From the NCBI RefSeq assembly GCF_001659605.2, contig NC_035162.2:6405248-6469247 (forward strand): DNA of 64,000 nt, written 5' to 3'. Shown here one piece after another: positions 12,201 through 22,413 of this stretch. Made by a program: the position numbers and the translations under genes. The notes below the pieces were generated by a model that worked only from the letters and a program-made list of their open reading frames with translations, was not told where the DNA came from and searched no databases. Origin of the DNA: Manihot esculenta (taxonomy: Eukaryota > Streptophyta > Magnoliopsida > Malpighiales > Euphorbiaceae). Positions within the stretch are counted from its first letter, which is position 1. Each line of letters opens with the position of its first letter.

Positions 12201-14831
12201 AAATAGTCAATCCTAAAATTGCAATCTGGATTGCTTTTTGATAGTGGAAACAGTCAATACTACTTGTTTTACTTGGCACCTTGTAAATTGATTTTCCAGC
12301 ATTTCTTCTCTAGGTTCTAACTCCAGCTGGTAGCATTCTATTACTTTTTCACACACTCTCAAGTAAAGAAAAGGTGTACAAAAATTTTCCAATCGTTGCT
12401 ACTATCATATAAATGGTTATACATATATGACAAAGAAGAGAGGTAATTCCTTTATGGAACTGGAAAATGAGATCCATTGCCTGCTTTTTTCTGGGCTTTT
12501 TAATTCTTCTTAATAATAAAATTGAATATTTTACAAGTTGCTCAGACTGACAGAAGAGTGTACGTATTCTTACAGTAGATTGTAGACATTTGCTGTCTGT
12601 GTGTCAAGGGGCAACTTTGATCCTTTGTCGTGTGTTGAGCAAACTTGCTTATGTAAAAATTTTAACATGCATATGTTATTAGAATAACTTGTGTGGAAGT
12701 TTCCAAGGGTGTTGTGTTGGTGATATTCTGGAGTATGAAGGTTGACAGTTATGTTTTCTTGCTGGTGGTGGCATATTTATATTAACTGAAATTATAATTG
12801 CTAGTGGCCTTTCATAGTTCCACTAATATAGAAGTATTTTGTTCTCTTCCTTGGAGTTGAAGCTCATTTATAATATTTATTCTTAAGCTCTTGGTAACTC
12901 TCCTCTTACTTCGTTATATCTTTCATGTCCCTCTTATATGCAGGTCTTTATTATGATGGTAATGCTGGGATCTGGTATTCATATGACCACCACACCCAGC
13001 AGTATATTCCTTGCACAGATCAGAATGACAATAAGACATCTGATAAACAATCTGAGCATTCCAAGCCATCAGATACTAACAATAGAAAAGTAATCATCTC
13101 AGCACCAGCTGCCACCATTACAGCTACTGAGAAGGCTGCTTCATTACATGATGCAGTCCAGGCTGCTGCTACAGCAGCATTAGCTGCGGAGAAGAAAGAA
13201 AAGGAGAAGTCTAAAGAGATAAAGCTTGCTTCAAAAAGCAGTATTTTGGCTAGCAAGAAGAAAATGAACAATGTATTGACAATGTGGAAGCAGAGGAGTA
13301 ATGAAGGGCAAGCAACTCGTGTTACTGTTGATGACAATCAGCCATCTGGTTCTGCTGATGAGAGGTCGTTTTCTGTTGGACAATCCATGAAGAGCAAGTT
13401 CAAAACTGATACGATCACTGCGAAGGAAAGTGCTGTGTCTACTTCAGGAATTATCACAAGCACTGCGGTTGCCCAGGCTGGTTTGGAGTCTCCAGTCAAG
13501 CCAAGACCTGTAAGTAATAGCTCTGGGGGGGCTCTTATGGGGGTCATAAGGGGCTCTGGTCGAGGTGTTATGAAGTCGGATGCTTCATATTCAGGATCAT
13601 CCACTATAGTTTCTACCTCCACTGCTGTCGGTGGTACATCAATAAATGCAGATGCATCTGCAATTGCAACTCCTTTCAGAACAGATGCATCAGCATTGGG
13701 TTCTTATGCACCACCTGCATCTACTGGGAGTGGCAAGAGGAGGTTTTCTGAGATGCCACTCTCTTCTGCTTCTGCTCAGAAGGAGCAATCTCAGACTACC
13801 TATAGGGATCGTGCAGCTGAAAGGAGGAGTTTGTATGGTTCATCGTCTTCGATGGGAGATCTGCCCGGTTATGGTTTTGGGGATTCAAGTAAGTTTATTT
13901 AAGAATTCATTTTGGATAGGCACCTTTATTGCATGTTACAAACTTGTAACATAATATGTTTATCTGCTGAATAACTAATCAGAGCCTGGGATGCCTGTCA
14001 AATCTTAGTTTTTTCATAACATTTCCAGTTGTCCAAGTTGATGGATCCATTGCTTGTATCTCTCTTTATTGCGATTAACTTGTGAGGCATCCTTTGTGTT
14101 TATCATTCTTGAACTTTCAAGATCGGGATTTGCCATTCAAAAAGGGTTCTTCGGATTCAATGCCTTTCCCTCCTGGTGTTGGTGGAGGGCGTGGGGTTGG
14201 AGATGCCAACATCAATGCTCAGAGTTATGAGGTGATTACAGCAGACAAAGCAATTGATGAGAGCAATGTGGGCAATAGAATGCTCCGAAATATGGGCTGG
14301 CAAGAAGGCTTGGTATATTTTCCTTCTTCGCACAGAAAATTTCTGATCTTAATCTTCATTCTACTTGTGCAATAGAATGTGTTCTGTAAAAACCTTTTTT
14401 TTTTTTTCGGCTTTTCTTAGATTGTCTTTACTATTATTACAAGTTGTGCCTTTTGCATTTCTTATTCCTCCTTTCTACAGGCATTACGTATTCTCATGTT
14501 TCTAAATGGCATATCTTCTACAGTTGAAATGGTGGCCTTTAGGTGCTCATTTGTAGCATTATGTACCGCTTGATTCTAACAATTCCATCTGGGGATTCTC
14601 TTTTTTTTTTTTTTTTTGGGTGGTGTATGATATGATTGACAGGGCTTGGGGAAGGATGGAAGTGGAATGATAGAACCAGTCCAAGCACAAGCCACAGAAC
14701 ATCGAGCAGGACTTGGGAGTCAACAGAAGAAATTGGATCCTAGCCTTGAGGTGCAGGCCGGGGATAGTTACAAAACTCTCATTCATAAGAAGGCTCTTGC
14801 TAGGTTCCGGGAGATGTCTGATACCTCTTAA
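6257..14831 (+). CDS. SUA: SUA-like RNA-binding splicing factor (RBM5/RBM10 homologue)
   Basis: Fifteen coding exons: 6257-6304, 6519-6559, 6828-7581, 7676-7747, 7840-7932, 8031-8110, 8418-8571, 10042-10129, 10200-10291, 10371-10439, 11039-11218, 11864-12053, 12944-13888, 14122-14312 and 14643-14831. They sum to 1061 residues in phase throughout. Domain order: Arg/Asp/Ser-rich N-terminus (30-280), RRM1 (about 283-365), RanBP2-type zinc finger (CTICGCVNF...CFQCNEPR, about 395-420), RRM2 (about 447-530), OCRE domain of aromatic repeats (YYYDAASGFYYDGNTG, about 600-645), Ser/Ala-rich linker, and G-patch (GNRMLRNMGWQEGLGLGK, about 985-1030). This architecture is diagnostic of RBM5/RBM10 and the Arabidopsis SUPPRESSOR OF ABI3-5, a nuclear splicing regulator. 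Intron 7 is 1.47 kb, while the intron inside RRM2 is only 79 bases. Confidence 0.95.
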
Positions 14832-16001
14832 ATACATGACGAATGAGATTATTCAGCTTGGTATGATGAGGTAGAAATTATGGCATTGTGCATAAAGGAA
14901 TGCATTTTAGGCAATTCAGTACCCATTTATATTGTAATTGAATATCTTTCTTTAAGAACTAGTCCCTGTAGAATTGTAAAAATTCATATTCTTAGAAAGT
15001 TTGGGAATTTTGGTAAAATCATTGGGGTGCCTTCTCATGATAATCCTTGGCATGGGATACATCATTTTCTCAATTTCATAATTTTTTTTAAAAAAAATTA
15101 AAACTTTTTAAATTAGAGTTAATATATAGATCGATTATTATAATTTTATTTAATTTTATTTATTTTAAAATTTTTATTAATTATCAAAATATTTATTAGT
15201 ATTTAATAAAATTTAAGGTATTTAAAATGAATATAATTAAAAAATTAATTTTTTAATATATATAAAAAAATAAAATGAATAAAATAATTGAGTATTATTT
15301 TAACATTCATTTCATTACCTTACACCTAAGTTGTATGTACACCAATAATAAAAGTAATATTAATATGATGGCAATTTAATAATTTTCATTGTTATCCTAC
15401 TAAGTCTCAGCATGTTAATTGAATAATCGATAGTTAATTCTACTTTCATATTAAATAATTAATAAAGATATATATATTACATTTATTATAAAAATATACA
15501 TATAATTAATAATTTATTATACAATATATAATTATTATATATTAAAATTTATTTAAACACGAAAATTTGTAATTAATATAAACTAAAGAAATAAAAAAAA
15601 TCAAATTTCATAAGCTATCTGTTAAAATTTACTAACATTAAATGAAACACCCTTTTAATGGGATAATATGAATATTCTTTCATCTAAGACAAAGAAGGGA
15701 AAATGCAGTAATTCTGCTAATTATCATTTCCTACTGTCCGTTGAAGTTGCTCTGTTCTCGCATGGGCCTGCCCTGGGTCCTTCCTTTGATCCTACTATAC
15801 TACGTGCAAAATGGGTATGAAATTTAATAAAATAAAAATAGATGGATAAGAAAATTATCCAAGGATAAACCAGTTCACATGCTACCTTATTTAATTCAGA
15901 CTTTCATTTGAAATTTTGTGGAGAAATTATACAAGAATCCCACAAAAACATTAAAAAAGAAAAGAAAACGAAGCAGACAAGGAGGTTAGGGCAAGATGAG
16001 A
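14832..16001. other. Intergenic region between two convergent genes
   Basis: It holds the SUA-like 3' UTR (probably to about 15060), then AT-rich sequence. A GC-richer patch at about 15690-15800 is unrecognised. No gene seen. Confidence 0.6.
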
Positions 16002-16158
16002 TCAAGGAGATGGACGTTTGGAATCGATAAAATGTTGAAGAGCTTGAATTTGCTGGGGAGTTGGAGGAGTTTCGTTGTTCTTGATGGACCTGTGGACGTC
16101 ATATGTTGGAGCAATTTTTCAAATCATGTATAATATAAAAAATATTTTTAAAATCATG

Positions 16159-16186
16159 CAGGATCCGAAAATATTTTCGGATCCTG
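16159..16186. repeat. Perfect 28-nt palindrome in the left TIR
   Basis: Fourteen-base arms CAGGATCCGAAAAT and its complement meet with no spacer. The identical palindrome occurs in the right TIR at 17788-17815. Confidence 0.95.
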
Positions 16187-16202
16187 TGTGTCAACGCTGA
16201 TA

Positions 16203-16433
16203 GTTCGCCAGTCATATTGGCGAACCCAGAAGTTCGCCATCAATAATGACGAACTTCATGATGTTCGCCACTCATAGTGGCGAACATAACTTGTTCGGCA
16301 CCCATGGTGCCGAACAAGTGGAACCGTGCCACATGAGCAGAGCAATCTGCTCGCGTGGCTGCAGCGTGGCATGTTCGGCAATAATGGTGCCGAACATGCA
16401 TAATTCAATGATTCGTCAGAGATTCCTGACGAA
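16203..16433. repeat. Left-arm array of 23-nt palindromes
   Basis: Palindromes lie at 16203-16225, 16232-16254, 16263-16285, 16293-16315 and 16373-16395, each with arms of the type GTTCGCCAC/GTGGCGAAC or GTTCGGCAC/GTGCCGAAC around a 5-7 base loop. A related one with TTCGTCAG/CTGACGAA arms is at 16412-16433. The first four start 29-31 bases apart. The copy at 16293 extends to 13-base arms (CTTGTTCGGCACC). One copy (16232) has a single arm mismatch. Confidence 0.92.
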
Positions 16434-17433
16434 GCATTGACCGCGAAAAGAGTTCGGCATGCGTGCTGGTACATGCATGCCTCTCTGCTTTTTTTTTCTT
16501 GGGGGGCCACGTACGGCCCTGCATGCACTAGTAAGCTCTTCTGCCGAAGAGCTTTCTTCTTGAATAAAAAATAGAACGCTTTATTAAAATAGTTTTAAAA
16601 ATAAAAAACAAAATAATTTTAAAATTAAAATTGGAACGCTTTATTAAAATAATTTTAAAATAAAATATAAAATAATTTTAAAATAAAAAATAAAACGTAT
16701 TAAATATTTTCAAAAATTAAAACATTATATTTTTAAATAACCATTAAATTTTATTATTTCTTAATTTATATTTATTTAAAAATTTTTAAATTTTATTATT
16801 AACAGTCAAATAAATTTTATTTTCGTAGAATATTTAAATTTAGAAATTATTTTAATTTCAAATATATAAATTCATTAAATAATAAATTAGAAAATTTATA
16901 TTTATAAATTATAATAATAATATTAATATATTTTAATTAATATTAAAAGATAATTTTAATTTATTATAATATTTTATTAATTTTTGTAAATTTTTTTGAA
17001 TATATATTTATTTTATACATATTTTTTTCAGGCTACAGAAATTTATTCGGCAGTAGTTATGCCAAACAATTTCCTATGCCCCATAGTTAAAAAATTCTTT
17101 TATCATTTTGTTTTGTTTTATATTTTATTTTTATTTAAAATATATGATAGTTAAAAAATATATAATTTTAAATATATAAAAATTAATATTATTATTTTTT
17201 AATTGATAGCAATAAATAAATTTTAATTTTTTAATATATTTTATTAATTTAATTTTTTACATTTATAATTAATTTAATTTTTTAAATTTATAATTATTTT
17301 AGATATTTTATTTTCATGCTTCAGAAATTTTCCTGTAGCATGTCACGCCTGCATGCACCTAAGCCAATGCACGTGCATGCATACAGGGCCTGCAGGGCCG
17401 TGCAAGCCATCTTTACTCAGCTAAAGATAAAGG

Positions 17434-17771
17434 GTTCGGCACTTATAGTGCCGAACAGTTTCTTCGGTCAAAATCTCATCAGAGATTCCTGACGAAGCCT
17501 TGATCCTATCTCTGACGAGGCCTTGATCCTCGTGCGTGTTCGGCACCTTGGGTGCCGAACATGCCACGCCTGCAGCTCCCTCGTGTGTATTCGGCACCCT
17601 GCAGCCACGGGAGAGCCACGGGAGCAGCTTCGTTGCTTCGGTGGCACAAATGAGGCTTGTTCGGCACTCATATTGCCGAACAAGCGTAGTTCGGCACCCA
17701 TGGTGCCGAACTTTCCATTCTTCGGCAACATAAGTGCCGAACAAGAATGTTCGCCAGTATGACTGGCGAAC
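17434..17771. repeat. Right-arm array of 23-nt palindromes
   Basis: Palindromes at 17434-17456, 17538-17560, 17659-17681, 17689-17711, 17720-17742 and 17749-17771 have GTTCGGCAC/GTGCCGAAC or GTTCGCCAG/CTGGCGAAC arms. The last four start 29-31 bases apart, the same period as the left arm. A copy of the AGAGATTCCTGACGAAG segment (about 17480) repeats the left arm's 16418 segment in direct, not inverted, orientation. Confidence 0.92.
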
Positions 17772-17787
17772 TATCAGCGTTGACACA

Positions 17788-17815
17788 CAGGATCCGAAAA
17801 TATTTTCGGATCCTG
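17788..17815. repeat. Perfect 28-nt palindrome in the right TIR
   Basis: Identical to the 28-nt palindrome at 16159-16186, lying at the mirrored position of the right terminal inverted repeat. Confidence 0.95.
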
Positions 17816-17959
17816 CATGATTTTAAAAATATTTTTTATATTATACATGATTTGAAAAATTGCTCTCATATGTTGTTGAAGCCAAGAACAGAACCCTGTT
17901 TATAGTACCACTCTATCTATCAATCAATCAATCATTCCCAATTTATCAACACACACAAA

Positions 17960-18004
17960 GGAAAAGGAAAGAAAAGAAAAGAAAAGAAAAGAAAAGAAAA
18001 GAAA
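17960..18004. repeat. (GAAAA)n microsatellite
   Basis: About eight copies of a five-base AAAGA unit within the intron of the small minus-strand gene. On the transcript it is pyrimidine-rich. Confidence 0.9.
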
Positions 18005-18109
18005 GCTTGACGAGAAAACATCCAATCCAAAAAGTATAATAATCGTAACTCACCCAGAAGCCATCAGTGCTATTTGCCTTGGAAATACATACTTCCCGAA
18101 GATCTTCAT

Positions 18110-19009
18110 CCTCTCTCTCTTCTCTCTGTCGGCTAATCGGACCAACCTCTACTTTCCCCTTTTCATGAATTGGTGGGCCGACTTAGGAGTTTTTTTGGTT
18201 GGTTTAGAGTAAATTAGTTCCAAACCCAACCATAACCAATGCAATTTAATATTGGTTAATCATAGTCTCATATTTATTAATTATTAAAATAAATTTTATT
18301 TAATTAATATTATACTAATTATGAAATATAATAAAAAAATTATTTATTCATATTGAACAGCAAATTTACTAAAATAATAAAAATATAACTAAAAAATATA
18401 AATTAGAAATTATTACAAAAATTAAAATAAATAAATAAATTAAATTTAAATATTACATTTCAAAATAATAAAAAAATAAAAAATATTTAATTAATTTTAT
18501 AAATTATATACTTCTAAATATTTCAAACTAATAAAAAGTTAACTTCAAAATAAAATTTATAATTTTAATTTTTTAAAAATGAAAAATTAAATAAAAAATT
18601 CAAAATAATTTCTGCATATTGTTATAACTTTTTCAGAAATATGATTAATTTTAATTTCACATAAATTAAAATGTAAAATAATTTTTCACATTAATTTAAC
18701 TCTTTTTTTCTATAAATGTGGCTAATTTTAATTTTATACAAATTAAAAAATAATAATTTCTGCATATTATTTTAATTTTTTTAAAGACGGGATTGTAATT
18801 TTAATTTTACAGAAATTAAAAAATAAAATAATTTATATATATTATTTTAAATTTTTAGAAATATAATTAATTTTAATTTTATAGAAATTAAAAAATTATT
18901 ATATCTAAAATAATTAGAAAAAAAATAAAATAATGTGTTTATAAAATATACTGCAAATGTAAAAATATAATTAATTTTAATTTTTAAAAAATAAAAAATA
19001 TTTCTAATA
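18110..19009. other. AT-rich intergenic region upstream of the small minus-strand gene
   Basis: The first 130 bases (CT-rich, GGACCAACC) are probably the small gene's leader and promoter. From about 18240 to 19009 the sequence is nearly all A/T with no gene. Confidence 0.6.
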
Positions 19010-19280
19010 ATAATTGTAATACCCGGCTAGAGTCCGACATCGGAATGCTACTTTCCGGTGGCATTTCGGATGTCGGAACCCTCTAAAAGGGTAGTAGATA
19101 TGTTTTTCTAAAAAATTTTAGTATGTGTTAATGGTTTAAGTGTAAAAGGAAATGAGTTCTTGAAAGAAAAGAGTCAAGGAAGAAATGCGAGGTTCGGCCG
19201 CCGAAGGTGAGTTTCGGCCGCCGAACATGCATGAGTTTTGATTTCACGTTAGGCCGCCGAAGGTGATCTGGCCAGCCACC

Positions 19281-19287
19281 TATAAAA
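19281..19287 (+). promoter_or_regulatory. LTR promoter TATA box
   Basis: TATAAAA in the context CACCTATAAAAGGCCC, about 265 bases inside the LTR, is positioned as the U3 promoter of the retrotransposon. The equivalent site in the inverted inner LTR is at 22028-22034. Confidence 0.7.
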
Positions 19288-19918
19288 GGCCCTAGGTCGG
19301 TGAATGTATAAGATTTTCTTTCCATTCACAGACAGAGGTGAGACCATGATCTTCCTTGGGTGATTTTCATATTTTCTTCAAATCTTGCAAAGTTTTGATG
19401 AGTTTTATGTTGTTTTGAAGCTTTTGAGCAAATTAACCAAAGTTTTAAAGTTGGAGACTTTGAGGGAGAGTTTCTCCATATCTCCATGTTGGGATCGTTT
19501 ATCTTCTTGTTTGTAAGAGGTAAGTGAAGATCCTGAACTTCTTTTCATGTTTTATGAAGGTTTTATGAAGTGTTTGGGTAGAGATGCATGTTTAGGGTAA
19601 GTTGAGGTTTGGTTGATTTGTGGTCAAAGCATGCTTATGTGTTTAGTTGTGTTGTTTGTTGGGGTTTTAAGTTAGTTTTGGACCCCTTTGTGCCTATACT
19701 TGAGTATATGCAAGTTGTGAAGTTGTGGTTTGCATGTTTGAGTGAGGTTGGGTACGTTTGCATGAAGCAGAACAAGTTTCTGCCTTACTGGAGAATCTAG
19801 TTTCGGCCGCCGAAAGAGGGTTCGACCGCCGAACATGTTAAGGAGGTGGTTTCGGCTGCCTAAGCTTGCCCAAGCTTGCCCCCGAAAGTTTAGACTTTCG
19901 GCTCTGGAGGAGGGTTTC

Positions 19919-22413
19919 TGTAACAGCCCGGAAACCGATACCCCTCCGTAACGGCCCGAACCGCCACCGGCGCTAGGATCCAGATCGGCTTAAGGCCGCC
20001 GGGACCCGTAGCAAGCCAAACATACATCCTATCACCTGGTCAAATCCCATACATGATCAAAACTTTAACATAAAAACTGAAACATATGATGTATAAACCG
20101 AGCTTGTCCTGTATGCAACATAACTGAAAACATAAAGAAACCCTTTCCAGAGTCCTCATCATAACTCTAGCTGGGTCAACATAACATACATCAAGCCGGA
20201 GTCACATCCAAAGAACTAGAACCTAACCTGTGCATGCATCAAACCACAAACATAAGACCTCCTCTAGGGTCCTCATCAAGTTACCATAACGTGGTAAACA
20301 GCACATGCCACAAGATTAGTTCAAACACAACTGAACCTCTAGCATAACATACATCATGTATTAAACAGGGACAAACCAAGTCTCAGGGCCAAGCACAGTA
20401 CTAATCCATAAACATAACTCCAAATTTACTTTACATTACAACAACTCAATTACATTACATCATGTCCATACTAACAGTACTAAGCTAATACTATTACAAA
20501 GGCATAACCTCTGCTCTATTACATAAGCATAACTTTACCCTGACGTCTTCCTGAAAACCTCTGACCTGCAAAACTGGAATTAGGGGAAAGGGATGAGCTA
20601 AAAAGCCCAGTGAGTAGAAACATAGAAAACAGTTCATTAATTACATGCTCTCATGAAATGCGTCATAACACAAAGAAATCACATAACTGTCTCTGATCCG
20701 TCTCGGGGCTCATGCTATTCCCCACGGACTGTTTTTAGAGAGTTCCTTTTTTGCTAGCATCCTTTACTCTCAAGGATCAGACATGACCTCAAAAATCCCT
20801 CTGTCGGTGCCCGGCTCCCCCAAAGGAGCTCACACAGGACTTTCACATACATGACAGGGTGCCTAGTCCACAGAGAGCTCACCAGGACTTTCCTACATGT
20901 ACTTGTCCGGCTCTCGAAGGACTCACCCAAGACTCAATGACAGATATGGGCTATTGAAGTCGCCTTGGTCCGAACCTCCTCAATCAACATATACACAGCA
21001 ATTTATGCAATGCGTCACATTCGTGAAACTAGTGCAATCATCCTATTACATATAAACATGATGCATGAGCATGCTTTAGGCATTTGATTTTTATTAAAAT
21101 AAAAGATTAAGTTAGTTCTACTCACCTCCTGGCAGACGCTGACTGACTCTGCAATTGCTAGCACTACTGGCCTCCTCGGTCCCTCGGGTCCGATCCTACA
21201 CAGGTGGACTCGAATGAGGTGCCAACACACTCTAAACAACTCATAAACAACTCCCCAAAAACCCTCTAAAACATCACTAAAACATGCATAGAAAACACCC
21301 AAGGAACGGCTGGACAGGGCACTTTCGGCGGCACCTTCGGCGGCCGAAAGTCCCTTCCAGAGACGAAACTCGGGTAAGTTCGGCGGCAGGTTCGGCGGCC
21401 GAAACCCCTGGACAGAAACGAAAGTCCTTCCTTCGGGGGCACGTTCGGCAGCCGAAAGACTGCCTCCCATGCAGGTTCGGCGGCCGAAACTCCTTTCGGC
21501 GGCCGAACCTGGTCCCCTCTGGACGACAGGTCCGATTCTGCCAAGCCAAAAAACCAAACTCAAAACACCCCAAATCCTTACATACTCTCTCCCAAACATG
21601 CATACTCACTCCCACATGCATAAAGGGGCATAAACTAACTTAAAACCTCAACAATACATTCACATAAACATACATTGGGCATAAAACCCACATAAATCCT
21701 AACATGCATATCTACCCATACTCTACCATCAAACTCTATAAAACTTACTTAAAACTTCATTAAACATAAGGAAAAGCAAAGATCTACACTAACCTCTTGG
21801 AGATCGAGGGTTGGTGTGACCCGAACCTTGGAGATGTGGAGGAAACTAGCTCCGGGGTCTCCAAGCTCCAAATCCTTGATCCAAGCTTAAAACTCTTCAA
21901 AACCAAGAATGAAACTCATGAAAACATGAAGGGGATGAAGGAAAAGATGAAAACGGCTAAAGGAGGACAAAAACTCACCTGAGCTCGAGAATGGGGAGAA
22001 AACTCGCCCATTTCCGATCTGAGGGCCTTTTATAGGCGGCCAGCTAAACCTCCTTCGGCGGCCTAACGTGCCCCCCTAAACTCATGCAGGTTCGGCGGCC
22101 GAACTTGACTTTCGGCGGCCGAACCTTGGCTCGTTCAAACAAGACTTTCGGGGGCCAAAGGCGCTCCCGAAGCCTTTCCATGTTCGGCGGCCGAACTTCA
22201 CTTTCGGCGGCCGAACCTGGCAAATGCCTCCTTGGTCTTTTCTTTTCAAAACTCAATTCTTTTTCATTTAAAACCATGAAATCATCTGAAAACATTTTAG
22301 AAAACACATTTTACCCCTCTAGACGCCTCTGGCATCTACAGAAACTCTAGATTCCAACGAAAATTCCGCCGGAAGGTAGAGATTCCGATGCCGGAATCTA
22401 GCCGGGTATTACA
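19919..22413 (-). mobile_element. Inner solo LTR of the same family, inserted in inverse orientation
   Basis: It begins TGTAACAGCCCGG and ends GCCGGGTATTACA, the complement of the outer LTR termini, so its sense strand is minus. The 5-bp flanks GTTTC at 19914-19918 and 22414-22418 form a perfect target duplication within the outer LTR. Length is 2495 bp, longer than its relatives, so it carries extra sequence. Many short open frames on both strands follow the repeated TTCGGCGGCCGAA motifs and are not genes. Confidence 0.92.
22028..22034 (-). promoter_or_regulatory. TATA box of the inner solo LTR
   Basis: Complement reads TATAAAA followed by GGCCCTC, matching the outer LTR promoter context. 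Confidence 0.65.

Larger units (their letters stand above)
16109..17865. mobile_element. Non-autonomous Mutator-like element (MULE) with 117-bp TIRs
   Basis: Both ends begin GAGCAATTTTTCAAATC reading inward. The terminal inverted repeats 16109-16225 and 17749-17865 differ at one visible position in 117. The flanks TCATATGTTG at 16099-16108 and 17866-17875 are a perfect 10-bp target duplication, within the usual Mutator range of about 8-11. No transposase frame is present. The interior has a GC-richer left arm (to about 16560), an almost pure A/T core (about 16560-17330) and a GC-richer right arm. Both arms are packed with short palindromes. Near-identical TIRs and an intact target duplication indicate recent insertion. 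Confidence 0.87.
16002..18109 (-). pseudogene. Small 60-residue single-span protein gene, exon 2 split by a transposon
   Basis: Exon 1 is 18109-18054 (minus), from an ATG to GCTTCTGG|gtgagt. Exon 2 begins at 17895 after ATAAACAG and, ignoring the inserted element, ends at TGA 16004-16002. Exon 1 (56 nt) plus 30 nt plus 97 nt equals exactly 61 codons. The predicted product starts MKIFGKYVFPRQIALMASG, continues through a hydrophobic span (about residues 8-27) into TTYDVHRSIKNNETPP, and ends soon after. I recall such short proteins as conserved but poorly characterised in plants, possibly mitochondrial; that is uncertain. The Mutator-like element sits inside the TTYDV codons, so read-through stops after eight element-encoded residues. 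Everything else (start, splice sites, frame, stop) is undamaged, implying a recent knock-out or a non-reference allele. Confidence 0.8.

Noticed and set aside
16203..17771. Regular palindromes with short spacers resemble a CRISPR array
   Set aside because: Plant nuclear context. Spacers are only 6-8 bases, the repeats lie inside a transposon bounded by TIRs and a target duplication, and no cas genes are present.
17421..17786. 121-residue and other open frames inside the MULE
   Set aside because: They follow the GC-rich palindromes on both strands and show no protein motif; their openness comes from the repeat composition.
21015..21643. Open frames of 92-194 residues on both strands
   Set aside because: They lie within the inner solo LTR and encode repeats of the TTCGGCGGCCGAA motif (RPPN/FGRR/AAE strings), not a real protein.
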